A DNA stretch of 64,000 nucleotides from Bhargavaea massiliensis. Lineage in GTDB: Bacteria; Bacillota; Bacilli; Bacillales_A; Planococcaceae. The stretch's first letter is position 1; the number at the start of each line of letters is the position of its first letter. A model generated the notes under the pieces. It was not told the DNA's origin, did no database searches, and worked only from the letters and a program-made list of their open reading frames with translations. The stretch lies in assembly GCF_018390575.1 (NCBI RefSeq), contig NZ_JAHBCJ010000010.1, forward strand, positions 26,234 to 90,233, given 5' to 3'. A program made the translations under genes and the position numbers. Of this stretch, positions 16,779-24,842 are shown in pieces.

Positions 16779-17690
16779 ATGAATCAGAAGAGAAGATGGG
16801 CATTGCCCGCAATTGTGGCATTGGTCCTTTCAGTGTTGGCGGGTCCTGCCATATCCGCGGCGCCGGCGGTCGATGAGCGGCTCGGTGTGCCGATTGTCGT
16901 ATACGGCGCGGATCTGACCGCCGACCAGAAGGCGGGCGTGAAGTCCAGCCTGAAAGTTGAAGAAGAAGCGGAAGTCGAGGAAATCACGGTTTCCGGCCAG
17001 GACCTCGGCAAGTACATCCAGGGCTCCAATTCGAGGGCCCGGATGTATTCGTCCGCAAAAATTACGGTGACAGAGCCGGGGAGCGGCCTCGTCATCCAGA
17101 TTGTCACCCCTGAGAACATCACCCAGGTTACATCGGATATGTATGCGAATGCAATGCTGACAGCCGGTATCGAAGATGCCAATGTCGATGTCGCGGCACC
17201 GAAGCCGGTTACGGGCCACTCCGCGCTGGCTGGCATCTACAAGGCGTATGAGGCAAGCGGCGGCACGCTCGATACGGAGCGGACCGACGTTGCAAACGAC
17301 GAGCTCACCGTCGCGACGGAGCTTGCCGAAAAGTCCGGTGTCGACGAACAGAAGGTGACGGAGCTCCTCACCGAGCTGAAGCAGCAGATCGCCGAACAGA
17401 ACCCGGCGACGAAGGAAGACGTCGAGCGGATCGTCACCGAGCAGCTCGACAAGCTCCAGATCGAACTCAGTCCGGAAGACCGCCAGCTGCTGGTCGACTT
17501 GATGGACCGCATCCGCCAGCTGGATATCGACTTCAGCAAGTGGTCCGATCAGCTCGGACAATTTGCTCAGGATTTCAATGATAAATACGGCGACAAAATC
17601 CGCGAGACGGTGAACGATGAAGGCTTCTGGCAGAAAGTCAAAGACTTCTTCAACAACCTGATCGACTCGGTCCGCTCGCTGTTCGGCTAA
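16779..17690 (+). CDS. Secreted DUF1002 protein (YpuA-like)
   Basis: A 303-residue protein with a clear signal peptide (basic N-terminus, hydrophobic core, cleavage near ISAAPA). The body matches the DUF1002 family typified by B. subtilis YpuA: VPIVVYGADLTADQK and NITQVTSDMYANAMLTAGI. The second half is helical and acidic and ends with a KVKDFFNNLIDS amphipathic stretch. Function unknown; likely extracytoplasmic. ATG 16779 is chosen, with AGGAAAGGGG upstream. It has its own terminator. Confidence 0.85.
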   Translation: MNQKRRWALPAIVALVLSVLAGPAISAAPAVDERLGVPIVVYGADLTADQKAGVKSSLKVEEEAEVEEITVSGQDLGKYIQGSNSRARMYSSAKITVTEPGSGLVIQIVTPENITQVTSDMYANAMLTAGIEDANVDVAAPKPVTGHSALAGIYKAYEASGGTLDTERTDVANDELTVATELAEKSGVDEQKVTELLTELKQQIAEQNPATKEDVERIVTEQLDKLQIELSPEDRQLLVDLMDRIRQLDIDFSKWSDQLGQFAQDFNDKYGDKIRETVNDEGFWQKVKDFFNNLIDSVRSLFG

Positions 17691-17692
17691 TC

Positions 17693-17735
17693 AAAAACGG
17701 ATGCACGGCCTTGCTGCCGCTGCATCCGTTTTTTC
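17693..17735 (+). terminator. Terminator of the DUF1002 gene
   Basis: The 13-bp stem AAAAACGGATGCA/TGCATCCGTTTTT ends in a T-run directly after the stop. Confidence 0.85.
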
Positions 17736-17766
17736 TCGTTAATCATGAAATGGCGAGTCCAGGCGC

Positions 17767-17871
17767 GAGAGTGACGATACGTGTCTCGAGTGTGACGATT
17801 CACCCTCTGAGAGTGACGATTCACCCTTTGAGAATGACGATTCACCCTCCGAGAATGACGATTCGTGTCTC
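17767..17871. repeat. Tandem array of five 21-bp units
   Basis: Five exact-length 21-base units start at 17767, 17788, 17809, 17830 and 17851. The constant part is GAG(A/T)(A/G)TGACGATTC or a close variant, followed by about 7 variable bases (CACCCTC or GTGTCTC). The same unit recurs at 45784-46023 and inverted at 48681-48785. Confidence 0.85.
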
Positions 17872-17933
17872 GAGAGCCAGGACTTGGTTTCTTCTGGATT
17901 CCCGCCAGATGGCGACATGGGCAGGGCTGCTGA

Positions 17934-17962
17934 TTGCAAAATGGATTCAGAGGGTATAAGAT
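17934..17962 (+). promoter_or_regulatory. SigA promoter of the dioxygenase gene
   Basis: TTGCAA (17934-17939), a 17-base spacer and TAAGAT (17957-17962). The predicted start near 17969 places the palindrome at 17979-17992 just downstream. Confidence 0.5.
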
Positions 17963-17978
17963 AAGGATACCAAAATAG

Positions 17979-17992
17979 TCTTGAATTCGAGA
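17979..17992. promoter_or_regulatory. Candidate MhqR operator
   Basis: TCTTGAATTCGAGA is a near-perfect palindrome centred on GAATTC, followed by TAA. It closely matches the MhqR box of B. subtilis (ATCT-N-GAATTC-N-AGAT). MhqR is released by quinones and catechols and controls mhqO-type dioxygenases, exactly the gene found downstream. Confidence 0.65.
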
Positions 17993-18013
17993 TAATATAG
18001 GAGATGAGAACTG

Positions 18014-18979
18014 ATGCAACTCGGAGGAATCCACCATGTTTCGGCCATTACGGCCAGCGGAGCCGCAAACCACGACTTCTTCACCAGGGTACTCGGCATG
18101 CGTCTCGTCAAAAAGACGGTCAACCAGGACAGCCCCTCGATGTATCATCTGTTTTATGCCGATGCGGTCGGTACGCCGGGGACGGATATGACCTATTTTG
18201 AAATCCCGATGGCAGGCCGCACTTATCCGGGAGTCTCTTCCATCAGCAGCACCGGTTTCCGGGTCAGGTCTGAAGCGGCACTCGGTTTTTGGATCGGGCG
18301 GTTTGATGAACTGGGTGTGGACCACGAAGACATCCGGGAACGCAACGGGCGGAAGACGCTGGCCTTTACCGACCGGGAAGGATCCAGGCTGATGCTCGTT
18401 GCAGATGACGGTTCGGGTGTCCCGTACGGCATACCTTGGGGAAAGCCAGATATTCCTGAAGAATTTGCGATTGTCGGTCTCGGTCCTGTAAAATTGACGG
18501 TACGTCACCCGGAACGGACGGAAACCGTTCTGACGGAAGTGCTGAACTTCAGGAAAGCGGGGACCTACCCGTCCGATATTCTTGGCATGCCGGACATGAT
18601 CGTCTACGAGACCGGAGCAGGCGGAGCGGGCGCGGAAGTGCATCTTGAGACGCGTCCGGACCTGCCGCCGGAACGCCCGGGCAAAGGCAGCGTCCACCAT
18701 GTGGCGTTCCGCGTCCCGACTTTCGAAGAGTATGACCGGTGGGAGGAGCATCTCCGCAATGCGGGGTTCCAGACGAGCGGCAAGGTGGACCGGTACTATT
18801 TCCGGTCGATTTATTTCCGCGAGCCGAACGGCATCCTGTTTGAGCTGGCGACGGATGAACCGGGCTTTGACTCGGATGAACCGATGGACTCTCTTGGCGA
18901 GACATTGGCTCTTCCTCCATTTCTGGAGCCGCGCCGGCGGGAGATCGAGGCTGCGCTCAAACCGCTTGAGCTTGACTGA
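18014..18979 (+). CDS. Ring-cleaving dioxygenase, MhqO/MhqA type
   Basis: A 321-residue extradiol dioxygenase of the vicinal-oxygen-chelate fold with two repeated modules. Likely metal ligands are His in GIHHVSAITA near the N-terminus, His in GSVHHVAFRV about residue 230, and Glu in NGILFELATD. B. subtilis MhqA/E/O open catechol- or hydroquinone-derived rings and protect against quinone stress. The MhqR-like operator upstream supports the assignment. No MhqR gene is in the window. The ATG is preceded by ATAGGAGATGA. Confidence 0.88.
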   Translation: MQLGGIHHVSAITASGAANHDFFTRVLGMRLVKKTVNQDSPSMYHLFYADAVGTPGTDMTYFEIPMAGRTYPGVSSISSTGFRVRSEAALGFWIGRFDELGVDHEDIRERNGRKTLAFTDREGSRLMLVADDGSGVPYGIPWGKPDIPEEFAIVGLGPVKLTVRHPERTETVLTEVLNFRKAGTYPSDILGMPDMIVYETGAGGAGAEVHLETRPDLPPERPGKGSVHHVAFRVPTFEEYDRWEEHLRNAGFQTSGKVDRYYFRSIYFREPNGILFELATDEPGFDSDEPMDSLGETLALPPFLEPRRREIEAALKPLELD

Positions 18980-19021
18980 GCGCTGTTCCGGGTACACCAA
19001 AGGGGAAAGGGGAGTTGGACC

Positions 19022-19306
19022 ATGGAATTTGAACTGAAGGAACTGGGCAGCGATGCCTATGCATTCGTGCACGAGGAAAACGGCAAGCGTGACGCGGAAA
19101 TCACTTGGACGATGATGGGGGATGTCATGGTCATGGACCATACATTTGTCGATCCGTCCCTTCGCGGAGGCGGTGTCGCGAAAAAACTGCTCGACCGGGC
19201 AGCCGACTACGCCCGCGAAAAAAATTACAAAATGGAAGCAGTGTGTTCATACGTCGTGACGGCCTTCGACCGCTATGGGGAATATGATGACGTCAAAGCA
19301 AAATAA
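19022..19306 (+). CDS. Small GNAT-fold acetyltransferase (YjdJ-like)
   Basis: A 94-residue mini-GNAT protein. It contains VMDHTFVDPSLRGGGVAKKL, where RGGGVA is the acetyl-CoA pyrophosphate loop, then the helix RAADYAREKNYKMEAVCSYV. This matches the compact YjdJ/human GTLF3B-like family, about half the normal GNAT length. The substrate is unknown. It lies 42 bases after the dioxygenase gene with AAAGGGGA upstream, probably in the same transcript, and is followed by a terminator. Confidence 0.88.
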   Translation: MEFELKELGSDAYAFVHEENGKRDAEITWTMMGDVMVMDHTFVDPSLRGGGVAKKLLDRAADYAREKNYKMEAVCSYVVTAFDRYGEYDDVKAK

Positions 19307-19313
19307 GCACACG

Positions 19314-19356
19314 AAAAAAGCAATCCGTTCCGTTTGATCGGGGCGGATTGCTTTTT
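19314..19356 (+). terminator. Terminator of the dioxygenase-GNAT pair
   Basis: The stem AAAAAGCAATCCG/CGGATTGCTTTTT ends in a T-run. Confidence 0.88.
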
Positions 19357-19392
19357 ATGTTTGTCGTCGGCTGATCGTCATGTTGTCCTCCC

Positions 19393-19488
19393 TCAGAATG
19401 TGATAAAGAGCAGGAGTGCAGTGAGAACAGACGATCCGGCGATGGCGTACATGGCATCGGACTGACTGAAGATGAGCTTCTTTTCCAT
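19393..19488 (-). CDS. Putative 31-residue single-span membrane protein
   Basis: A very small ORF whose last 17 residues (AIAGSSVLTALLLFITF) form a membrane span after a polar MEKKLIFSQSDAMY head. On the minus strand AAGGGGGAG stands 8-9 bases before the ATG, which is good translational evidence. I recognise no family. It is divergent from the DUF4064 gene. Confidence 0.5.
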   Translation of the reverse strand: MEKKLIFSQSDAMYAIAGSSVLTALLLFITF

Positions 19489-19652
19489 AGGTTCGTCTCC
19501 CCCTTTTGAAGTGATTTGATAGTTTGAAATTACCCCGCTAAATGTCTGGGTAAACCTTCCAAGTGCAATTTCACTTAAAAAAGTTGAAACCCTCTGTAGT
19601 TTGAAACGTAAGAAGAAAGTAGAATAAAAGAAAACAAAAGAGGTGTCACCAA

Positions 19653-20141
19653 ATGGAACGCAATTCTTTAAACCGCCCATTCAAGCGGACCGTCGAGCGG
19701 GTGCTCGGAATCATCGGCCTGGTATTCAACGTGCTCGGCATCATTCTGACGATCGTTCTGAACAACTTCATGAAAATGCTCACGAACGATCCACAGTTCC
19801 AGCAGGAATTCGAAGCGGAAATCTGGAATGACCCGACCCTTACCGAAACGGATGCGCAGGCGATCATCGACATGATGTACATGGTCATGGATTGGATGGT
19901 CAGCTTTGGCTGGTTCTTTATCGCCGCTCTCGTCATCAGTTCGGTGCTGATCGTTGTCGCGCTTATCCAGCTCAACAAAAATGCGAAGCTGAGCGGGATC
20001 CTGTTCATCATCGCAGGCTTGCTTGCGGGAATCCTTTCCCTCACGTCGATTCTGCTCTACATCGCGGGCATCATGTGCTTCGTGCGCAAACCGCATGACA
20101 ATAAAGCGTCCTACGACAACGACCCGATGCGCCCGCTCTGA
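19653..20141 (+). CDS. DUF4064 four-helix membrane protein
   Basis: A 162-residue membrane protein with an N-terminal helix RVLGIIGLVFNVLGIILTIV, a soluble extracellular-type loop (about 45-75) and three more helices. Arrangement and length fit DUF4064, common in Bacillales and Lactobacillales and of unknown function. The C-terminal tail is charged. The ATG is preceded by AGAGGTG. Monocistronic, with a terminator downstream. Confidence 0.8.
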   Translation: MERNSLNRPFKRTVERVLGIIGLVFNVLGIILTIVLNNFMKMLTNDPQFQQEFEAEIWNDPTLTETDAQAIIDMMYMVMDWMVSFGWFFIAALVISSVLIVVALIQLNKNAKLSGILFIIAGLLAGILSLTSILLYIAGIMCFVRKPHDNKASYDNDPMRPL

Positions 20142-20162
20142 TCGATTGCGCGTCGACTCCGA

Positions 20163-20189
20163 AGCCCCGGTCCTCCGACCGGGGCTTTT
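20163..20189 (+). terminator. Terminator of the DUF4064 gene
   Basis: A 10-bp stem AGCCCCGGTC/GACCGGGGCT with a short loop, followed by TTT. Confidence 0.8.
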
Positions 20190-20213
20190 CATCGGGTTTA
20201 TAGTTGAGTGAAC

Positions 20214-20248
20214 AAAAAAGCACCCGCTCATACAAGAGCGGGTGCTTT
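20214..20248 (-). terminator. Terminator of the minus-strand GNAT gene
   Basis: The stem AGCACCCGCTC/GAGCGGGTGCT overlaps the stop codon and is followed by a T-run on the minus strand. Confidence 0.85.
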
Positions 20249-20722
20249 GAGGTAATAGACATATTGTGCCGTGGTTGTCGGGTATCCTTCGAACAGCTCA
20301 TCGAATTCTTCAAGAAGTTCGAACCCCTGTTTTTCATAGAACAGGCGGGCCCCTTCGTTCAGGCTGTCAACGTAGACGAACAGTTGGTGGCCGTCTTCGA
20401 GGGTGGAGATGCCGGCTCCAAGAAGTGCCGTGCCGAATCCCATGCCCTTGTAATCCGGCAACAGGTACATATCAGTCAGTTCCGCATCGCCGTCTTCATC
20501 CACCCGGGTGAAGATGGCAAATCCGACCGGGCGCCCTTCATGTTCCGCTATCAGCATCGTCGTCTTTTCCAGCCGTTTCATCATCATCGGGGAAGCGTAA
20601 GCGCGTGTGAGGAAGGACTCCTGGACATCTTCCGGAAGAATGCCCTCATACGTATCATCGTAGCTGACCGCTGCGATCTGCCGGACGGTCTCGATATCAT
20701 GTCGTGTCATCAAACGGATCAT
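20228..20722 (-). CDS. GNAT family N-acetyltransferase
   Basis: A 164-residue single GNAT domain. MIRLMTRHDIETVRQIAAVS opens the fold, AELTDMYLLPDYKGMGFGTALL is the core strand and acetyl-CoA loop (YKGMGFGTALL), and NEGARLFYEKQGFELLEEF is the C-terminal motif. This resembles PaiA/SSAT-like acetyltransferases, but the substrate cannot be inferred. ATG 20720-20722 is chosen because GAGGTGACC lies 8 bases upstream; the 36 additional in-frame codons have no start signal. Confidence 0.87.
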   Translation of the reverse strand: MIRLMTRHDIETVRQIAAVSYDDTYEGILPEDVQESFLTRAYASPMMMKRLEKTTMLIAEHEGRPVGFAIFTRVDEDGDAELTDMYLLPDYKGMGFGTALLGAGISTLEDGHQLFVYVDSLNEGARLFYEKQGFELLEEFDELFEGYPTTTAQYVYYLKAPALV

Positions 20723-20832
20723 GGAAAAGGTCACCTCGGCAATAGATTTCCATCCACTATAACAAATAAATCGCCCCTCCGATATATGTTGTGGAATAAT
20801 GTAATCAAATTGAAATGAAAGAAGTGACACAG

Positions 20833-21324
20833 ATGAAGTGGACCCTAAAAAATTTCTCGGAACTCACTGCAGATGAACTCTATGAAATCCTCAAACTGCG
20901 TGTCGATGTGTTCGTCGTCGAGCAGGCATGCCCGTACCCGGAAATCGATGGGCATGATCCGGCTGCCCTTCATCTTGCCGGATGGGAGGGCGAGACGCTT
21001 GCCGCCTACGCAAGGGTGCTCATGCCTGGTGCCGTCCATCAAGACCCGGCGATCGGCCGCGTCGTCGTCAGGAAATCCCATAGGGGAAAAGGGATTGCGC
21101 GTGCACTTGTCGAAAAGGCAAAAGAGGCTGCCGCGGAGCGGTACGGCGATATCCCGGTGCATCTTTCAGCCCAGTATCATCTGAAAGAATTTTACGCATC
21201 TTGCGGATTCCGTGCGGTTTCCGAACCGTACGGAGAAGACGGAATCCCCCATGTGGATATGCGGCTCGTGGTTTCCGGCGGCAGTGAAGGGGTATACTTT
21301 ACTGACAAACCCATTCAAGACTGA
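20833..21324 (+). CDS. GNAT acetyltransferase, ElaA type
   Basis: A 163-residue protein matching the ElaA family. Its N-terminus carries the diagnostic LYEILKLRVDVFVVEQACPY and EIDGHDPAALHL, followed by the acetyl-CoA loop IGRVVVRKSHRGKGIARAL. ElaA-type proteins are GNATs of uncertain substrate. ATG 20833 has AAAGAAGTGA upstream; the ATG at 20815 lacks a ribosome binding site. It is divergent from the preceding GNAT gene. Confidence 0.9.
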   Translation: MKWTLKNFSELTADELYEILKLRVDVFVVEQACPYPEIDGHDPAALHLAGWEGETLAAYARVLMPGAVHQDPAIGRVVVRKSHRGKGIARALVEKAKEAAAERYGDIPVHLSAQYHLKEFYASCGFRAVSEPYGEDGIPHVDMRLVVSGGSEGVYFTDKPIQD

Positions 21325-21348
21325 AAACTGGACTGGAGGATGATTGAC

Positions 21349-21795
21349 ATGGCAAAAAAGAATAATCTCTTACTGGCAGGCCTCGCGGCTGGTGCCTACG
21401 CGTATTTCAGCAAGAAGGAGAATCGTGACAAGGCAATGGTCGCCTTCAATAACCTGAAGACGAAAATGGATTCTTTCGTAGAATCCCAAAAGGTGAACCG
21501 CAATTACGAGGATACGAAAGCAGGTCTTTCCGATCCCTATGACTTCCAGGATAACGACATGGTGGCCGAAGGGGCACAGACAAGCGTCCACTACTATAAC
21601 CAGGAAGTAGAGGACAAAAAGAACATGAAAAAGAATCCGGACGAAGACGGTCTGTACCACAAGAAAAAAACCGGCGAGCCCGCGGGTCAGCAAAAATCCA
21701 GTCTCGGAAGCAATGATGAGGCAGCGGCTGAGCAGCTCAATGAAGACACAGATTCTGTCACAACGGAAAACCGCATCGACACCGAAAAACTTTAA
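21349..21795 (+). CDS. YtxH-like hydrophilic protein with N-terminal hydrophobic segment
   Basis: A 148-residue protein. The short N-terminal hydrophobic stretch LLLAGLAAGAYAYFSKKENR and the following KAMVAFNNLKTKM helix resemble YtxH-type proteins. The rest is very polar, low in complexity and probably disordered. No function can be given. ATG 21349 is preferred to the ATG at 21340, which abuts the GGAGG. It lies 24 bases after the ElaA-like gene and ends at a strong terminator. Confidence 0.6.
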   Translation: MAKKNNLLLAGLAAGAYAYFSKKENRDKAMVAFNNLKTKMDSFVESQKVNRNYEDTKAGLSDPYDFQDNDMVAEGAQTSVHYYNQEVEDKKNMKKNPDEDGLYHKKKTGEPAGQQKSSLGSNDEAAAEQLNEDTDSVTTENRIDTEKL

Positions 21796-21811
21796 AACAG
21801 GCCCTGCCGGG

Positions 21812-21842
21812 TGCCCATCCGATCACGGATGGGCATTTTTTT
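21812..21842 (+). terminator. Terminator of the ElaA-YtxH-like pair
   Basis: A 9-bp stem TGCCCATCC/GGATGGGCA is followed by seven T. Confidence 0.9.
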
Positions 21843-21914
21843 GCATAAATGTGTGAAAAATAACCGTGTTTGGGTATAGAATTAGTATTTAAGAAAATCG
21901 GAAGGACGTGCGTC

Positions 21915-22820
21915 ATGGAAAAAGGGAAGGCGGTCTTTATCCTGAATCCCTCTTCGGGAAAGGAACTGGCGGAATCCTACAGCGGACAGTGTGTACAAGT
22001 GCTGGAGGAAATGGGCTATTCCGTCGAAGTCAGGGCCACGGAGAAGGAGGGCGATGCGACTGCCTTCGCCAGGGAAGCCGCGGAGAGCGGAAGTGCCCTG
22101 GTTGTTGCAATGGGCGGCGATGGCACGGTGAACGAAGCAATAAACGGACTGGCCGAAGAAGAGATCCGTCCGGATTTTGCCCTCATCCCGCTCGGTACGG
22201 TAAATGATTTTGCAAGGGCACTGTCGATTCCTATGGACCCTGAGGAAGCGATCCGCCGATTGCCTGAATTCGTGGCAAGGCCGACCGATATCGGCCTTGC
22301 CGGCGGCCGTTATTTTATGAACGTCCTTGCAGCAGGCAGCCTGGCTGAGGGTGTGATGGACGTTCCGGCAGGGGAAAAGACGCGTTTTGGCCCGCTCGCC
22401 TACGCTGCACACGGTCTGCAGACGCTGCTGGCCGATGAAGGGAACCGATTCACCATCACTCATGATCGGGGCAAGTGGACCGGACAGGCCTCGCTGATTT
22501 TGGTCGCCCTGACCAATTCGGTGGGCGGTTTCGAGAAGATGAATCCCGATGCCAGGACGGATGACGGGCTGCTCCATCTGACAGTGATCAAGCGCACCAA
22601 GTTGCCCGGATTTTTAAAGATGTCCGCCTCTCTTCTACTGGGAAAGCTGGAGGAAGAGGGAGCGGTCGAGAAAATCCGGACAGCCCGTGTACGAATCGAG
22701 ACGGATGAGCCGCTTGCCTGCAATATAGACGGTGACGAAGGCGGAAAGACTCCGATCGGGATCAGAGTCCTGCACCGTCATCTGAGGATCTTGGCGCCGG
22801 AACCAACGGAAGGAGAATGA
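21915..22820 (+). CDS. Diacylglycerol/lipid kinase family protein (YegS/DgkB type)
   Basis: A 301-residue lipid kinase of the DAGK catalytic family. The nucleotide-binding region is VVAMGGDGTVNEAINGLA (about 63-80) and the next conserved motif is PLGTVNDFARAL. The N-terminal FILNPSSGK is also typical. These enzymes phosphorylate diacylglycerol or related lipids at the membrane face. Which lipid is uncertain: DgkB proper, YegS and YtlR-like proteins share these motifs. ATG 21915 follows GGAAGGAC. It lies 25 bases before the AraC-type regulator gene and they may be co-transcribed. Confidence 0.87.
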   Translation: MEKGKAVFILNPSSGKELAESYSGQCVQVLEEMGYSVEVRATEKEGDATAFAREAAESGSALVVAMGGDGTVNEAINGLAEEEIRPDFALIPLGTVNDFARALSIPMDPEEAIRRLPEFVARPTDIGLAGGRYFMNVLAAGSLAEGVMDVPAGEKTRFGPLAYAAHGLQTLLADEGNRFTITHDRGKWTGQASLILVALTNSVGGFEKMNPDARTDDGLLHLTVIKRTKLPGFLKMSASLLLGKLEEEGAVEKIRTARVRIETDEPLACNIDGDEGGKTPIGIRVLHRHLRILAPEPTEGE

Positions 22821-22845
22821 ACATGAGGAATAGAGGTGCATCAGG

Positions 22846-23634
22846 ATGAAGGACCCGGGTCTGCAATACATGGCCAACCTGTTCATGGACCGGGTCGAGG
22901 TATTGAAGGCGTATGAACGCAGCGAGGATTTCTATCATCTTGAGAAAGACTTGCTTGAAGCGGTAGCCGAAGGGGACCGTGCCAGGGCCAAGGATCAGCT
23001 GAACCGGATTATCATGATGGTCAAAGACATCGCCGGGGACCGCTGGGTGAAAGATGTGTCCAACTACTACATCATCTTCGCCGCGCTGACCGCCCGCTTC
23101 CTCATGGTGCCGAAATTCCCTCCTGAGTGGGCAGTGGCGACGAACATCACCGCAATGCGCATCGTGGACCGCAAGGCGGGCAACATGGACATCACGGAGA
23201 CAACCAACGACCTCGTCGAATTCTTCATTCACGTCCTGGAAGGCCGCGATAAGCCGGAACTGTCCCACCCGATCGTCAACGACATCATCCAATTCATCGA
23301 TGCCTCAATCGAAGATCCGATCACCGTCGATCAGCTGGCGAAGCGCGCCGGAATCAGCACGAGCCACCTCTCACGCATTTTCCGCGAACATGCCGGGCTG
23401 ACGCTGATCGACTATATCAATATGCGGAAAATCGAGGAATCCCAGTTTTTCCTGCGCAACACGGACATGAAAATCTCGGAAGTGTCGGACCGCTTCAGCT
23501 TCTGCAACCAGAGCTACTTTACAAGGACGTTCAAAAAGTATACAAATGTGACGCCCAAGCAGTTCAGGGAGCGCAAAGACATCGATTACTTCTCCTCGAT
23601 CGTGCCCGGAAGCATCGAAGAGACCGGAACATAA
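22846..23634 (+). CDS. AraC-family transcriptional regulator
   Basis: A 262-residue protein. The C-terminal ~100 residues form the AraC double helix-turn-helix: ITVDQLAKRAGISTSHLSRI then MKISEVSDRFSFCNQSYFTR and FKKYTNVTPKQFRERK. The N-terminal ~145 residues are helical and not a cupin; they resemble the domain of YesN/YSIRK-type AraC regulators, which may sense a small ligand. Targets are unknown. It is preceded by the lipid kinase gene and followed, after a 65-base gap, by yidC. Confidence 0.85.
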   Translation: MKDPGLQYMANLFMDRVEVLKAYERSEDFYHLEKDLLEAVAEGDRARAKDQLNRIIMMVKDIAGDRWVKDVSNYYIIFAALTARFLMVPKFPPEWAVATNITAMRIVDRKAGNMDITETTNDLVEFFIHVLEGRDKPELSHPIVNDIIQFIDASIEDPITVDQLAKRAGISTSHLSRIFREHAGLTLIDYINMRKIEESQFFLRNTDMKISEVSDRFSFCNQSYFTRTFKKYTNVTPKQFRERKDIDYFSSIVPGSIEETGT

Positions 23635-23699
23635 ATTGAAAATCCTGCAACGGGTGGTGTATACTACTCTATAGTCTAAAAAAGTTGTAGGTGAATCGA

Positions 23700-24464
23700 T
23701 TGAATAAGCGCATCGGGCTGATCCTGACATTGGCAGCTGCAGCGTTGCTCCTTGGCGGATGCTCCAGCGTCGAGAACAAGGAAGGCACGTTTTATAGTCT
23801 TTTCGTCCGGCCGATGGACTGGTCTCTTGAATCCCTGGGGACCTTCTTTAACGGCAACTACGGACTGGCGATCATCGCCATCACAGTTATCATCCGTCTG
23901 ATCCTCATGCCGCTCATGCTGAAGAACTACAAGACCCAGCAGGCGATGAAGGTGAAGATGGATGCTCTCCGTCCTGAGATGGAAGACATCCAGAAGCGCA
24001 TTAAGGAAACAAAGGACAAGGACGAGCAGATGAAGCTCCAACAGGAAATGATGGGGCTTTACCAGAAGCACGGTGTCAACCCGCTGAACATGGGCTGCCT
24101 GCCGGTCCTGCTTCAGATGCCGATCATCATGGGCCTTTACTTTGCCATCCTGTATTCCGAGGACGTCAAGTCCCACCAGTTCCTCTGGTTCAACCTCGGC
24201 TCCCCGGATATGATCATGGCCTTGATTGCAGGGGTCGTCTATCTCCTGCAGGCACGCGTCTCGCTCTGGACGATGCCTGAACAGCAGCAAAAGCAGATGA
24301 AAATGTTCATCTACATGTCCCCGATCATGATCACGTTCATCTCCTTTACGGCGATGTCCGCACTGCCTCTCTACTGGGCGGTCAGCGGTGCGATCCTTGT
24401 GATCCAGACGTATATCGGGCGGAAGTTCTACTATGAAAATCCGGAAAAGGCAGTGGAGCAATAA
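23700..24464 (+). CDS. yidC: Membrane protein insertase YidC/OxaA, lipoprotein form
   Basis: A 254-residue YidC/Oxa1 insertase. The signal peptide ends in the lipobox LLLGGC (Cys21), as in Gram-positive YidC1/YidC2. The core has five helices with IAITVIIRLILMPLMLKNY, whose Arg lies in the hydrophilic groove, the cytoplasmic coiled hairpin KTQQAMKVKMDALRPEMEDI, and the GCLPVLLQMPIIMGLY motif. It inserts and folds membrane proteins with or without Sec. The TTG at 23700 is preferred, five bases after AGGTGA; a GTG at 23691 coincides with that signal. No MifM-like sensor ORF was found upstream. It has its own terminator. Confidence 0.93.
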   Translation: MNKRIGLILTLAAAALLLGGCSSVENKEGTFYSLFVRPMDWSLESLGTFFNGNYGLAIIAITVIIRLILMPLMLKNYKTQQAMKVKMDALRPEMEDIQKRIKETKDKDEQMKLQQEMMGLYQKHGVNPLNMGCLPVLLQMPIIMGLYFAILYSEDVKSHQFLWFNLGSPDMIMALIAGVVYLLQARVSLWTMPEQQQKQMKMFIYMSPIMITFISFTAMSALPLYWAVSGAILVIQTYIGRKFYYENPEKAVEQ

Positions 24465-24494
24465 ACCGGGTAACCATCCGGCTATTCAGAACAA

Positions 24495-24542
24495 GCGGCA
24501 GTGGCCCGGGAGTCTCATTCGAGGCCGGGACACTGCCGTTTT
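24495..24542 (+). terminator. Terminator of yidC
   Basis: A long stem formed by CGGCAGTGGCCCGG and CCGGGACACTGCCG (one bulge), followed by TTTT. Confidence 0.8.
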
Positions 24543-24571
24543 CCACTTTAGAGTAGAACAAGGAAAAGGGG

Positions 24572-24832
24572 ATGAAGGGGATGTCCAAGAAAAAACGGTG
24601 GATGTTTGGAATCGGGATTGCGGTGGTATTCATCCTGACCCTGGTGTTCATTATCCGCCAGGCGATGCATGCGGCGGGCCTGTCGATGGCGCTCCTGTTC
24701 GTCCTGACCAATACAGCACGCGCCGCAGGATTCAGGGAGCGGGGCATGATGAGGGAAGCGAAATGGATGAACCTGCTGGCCGGATTTTTCGGTATCCTGT
24801 TTATCGTTCTGGCGGTCATGCTATTGTTCTGA
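24572..24832 (+). CDS. Small membrane protein, function unknown
   Basis: An 86-residue protein with a basic N-terminus and two to three hydrophobic helices (about 10-30, 35-50 and 65-85). No family recognised. Two ATGs are possible, 24572 with AAGG eight bases upstream, or 24581 behind AAGGGG. It is flanked by terminators on both sides, so it forms its own unit. Confidence 0.6.
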   Translation: MKGMSKKKRWMFGIGIAVVFILTLVFIIRQAMHAAGLSMALLFVLTNTARAAGFRERGMMREAKWMNLLAGFFGILFIVLAVMLLF

Positions 24833-24842
24833 CGGCACAAAG

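Larger units (their letters stand above)
17691..18013. other. Intergenic region with repeat array and MhqR-type control region
   Basis: The 323-base gap between the DUF1002 and dioxygenase genes holds a terminator (17693-17735), a 21-bp repeat array (17767-17871), a promoter (17934-17962) and an MhqR-like operator (17979-17992). ORFs crossing the array are a by-product of the 21-base period. Confidence 0.6.

Noticed and set aside
17711..17959. 82-codon open frame over the second array
   Set aside because: It is again a by-product of the 21-base period and starts inside the terminator region without a ribosome binding site.
19528..19555. SigB-like GTTTGA and GGGTAA before the DUF4064 gene
   Set aside because: The elements are 20 bases apart, well outside the 12-15 base range.
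21872..21877. SigB promoter before the lipid kinase gene (GGGTAT with GTGTGA upstream)
   Set aside because: The -10 is perfect but the -35 matches only four of six and the spacing (15) is at the limit. It was not strong enough to list.
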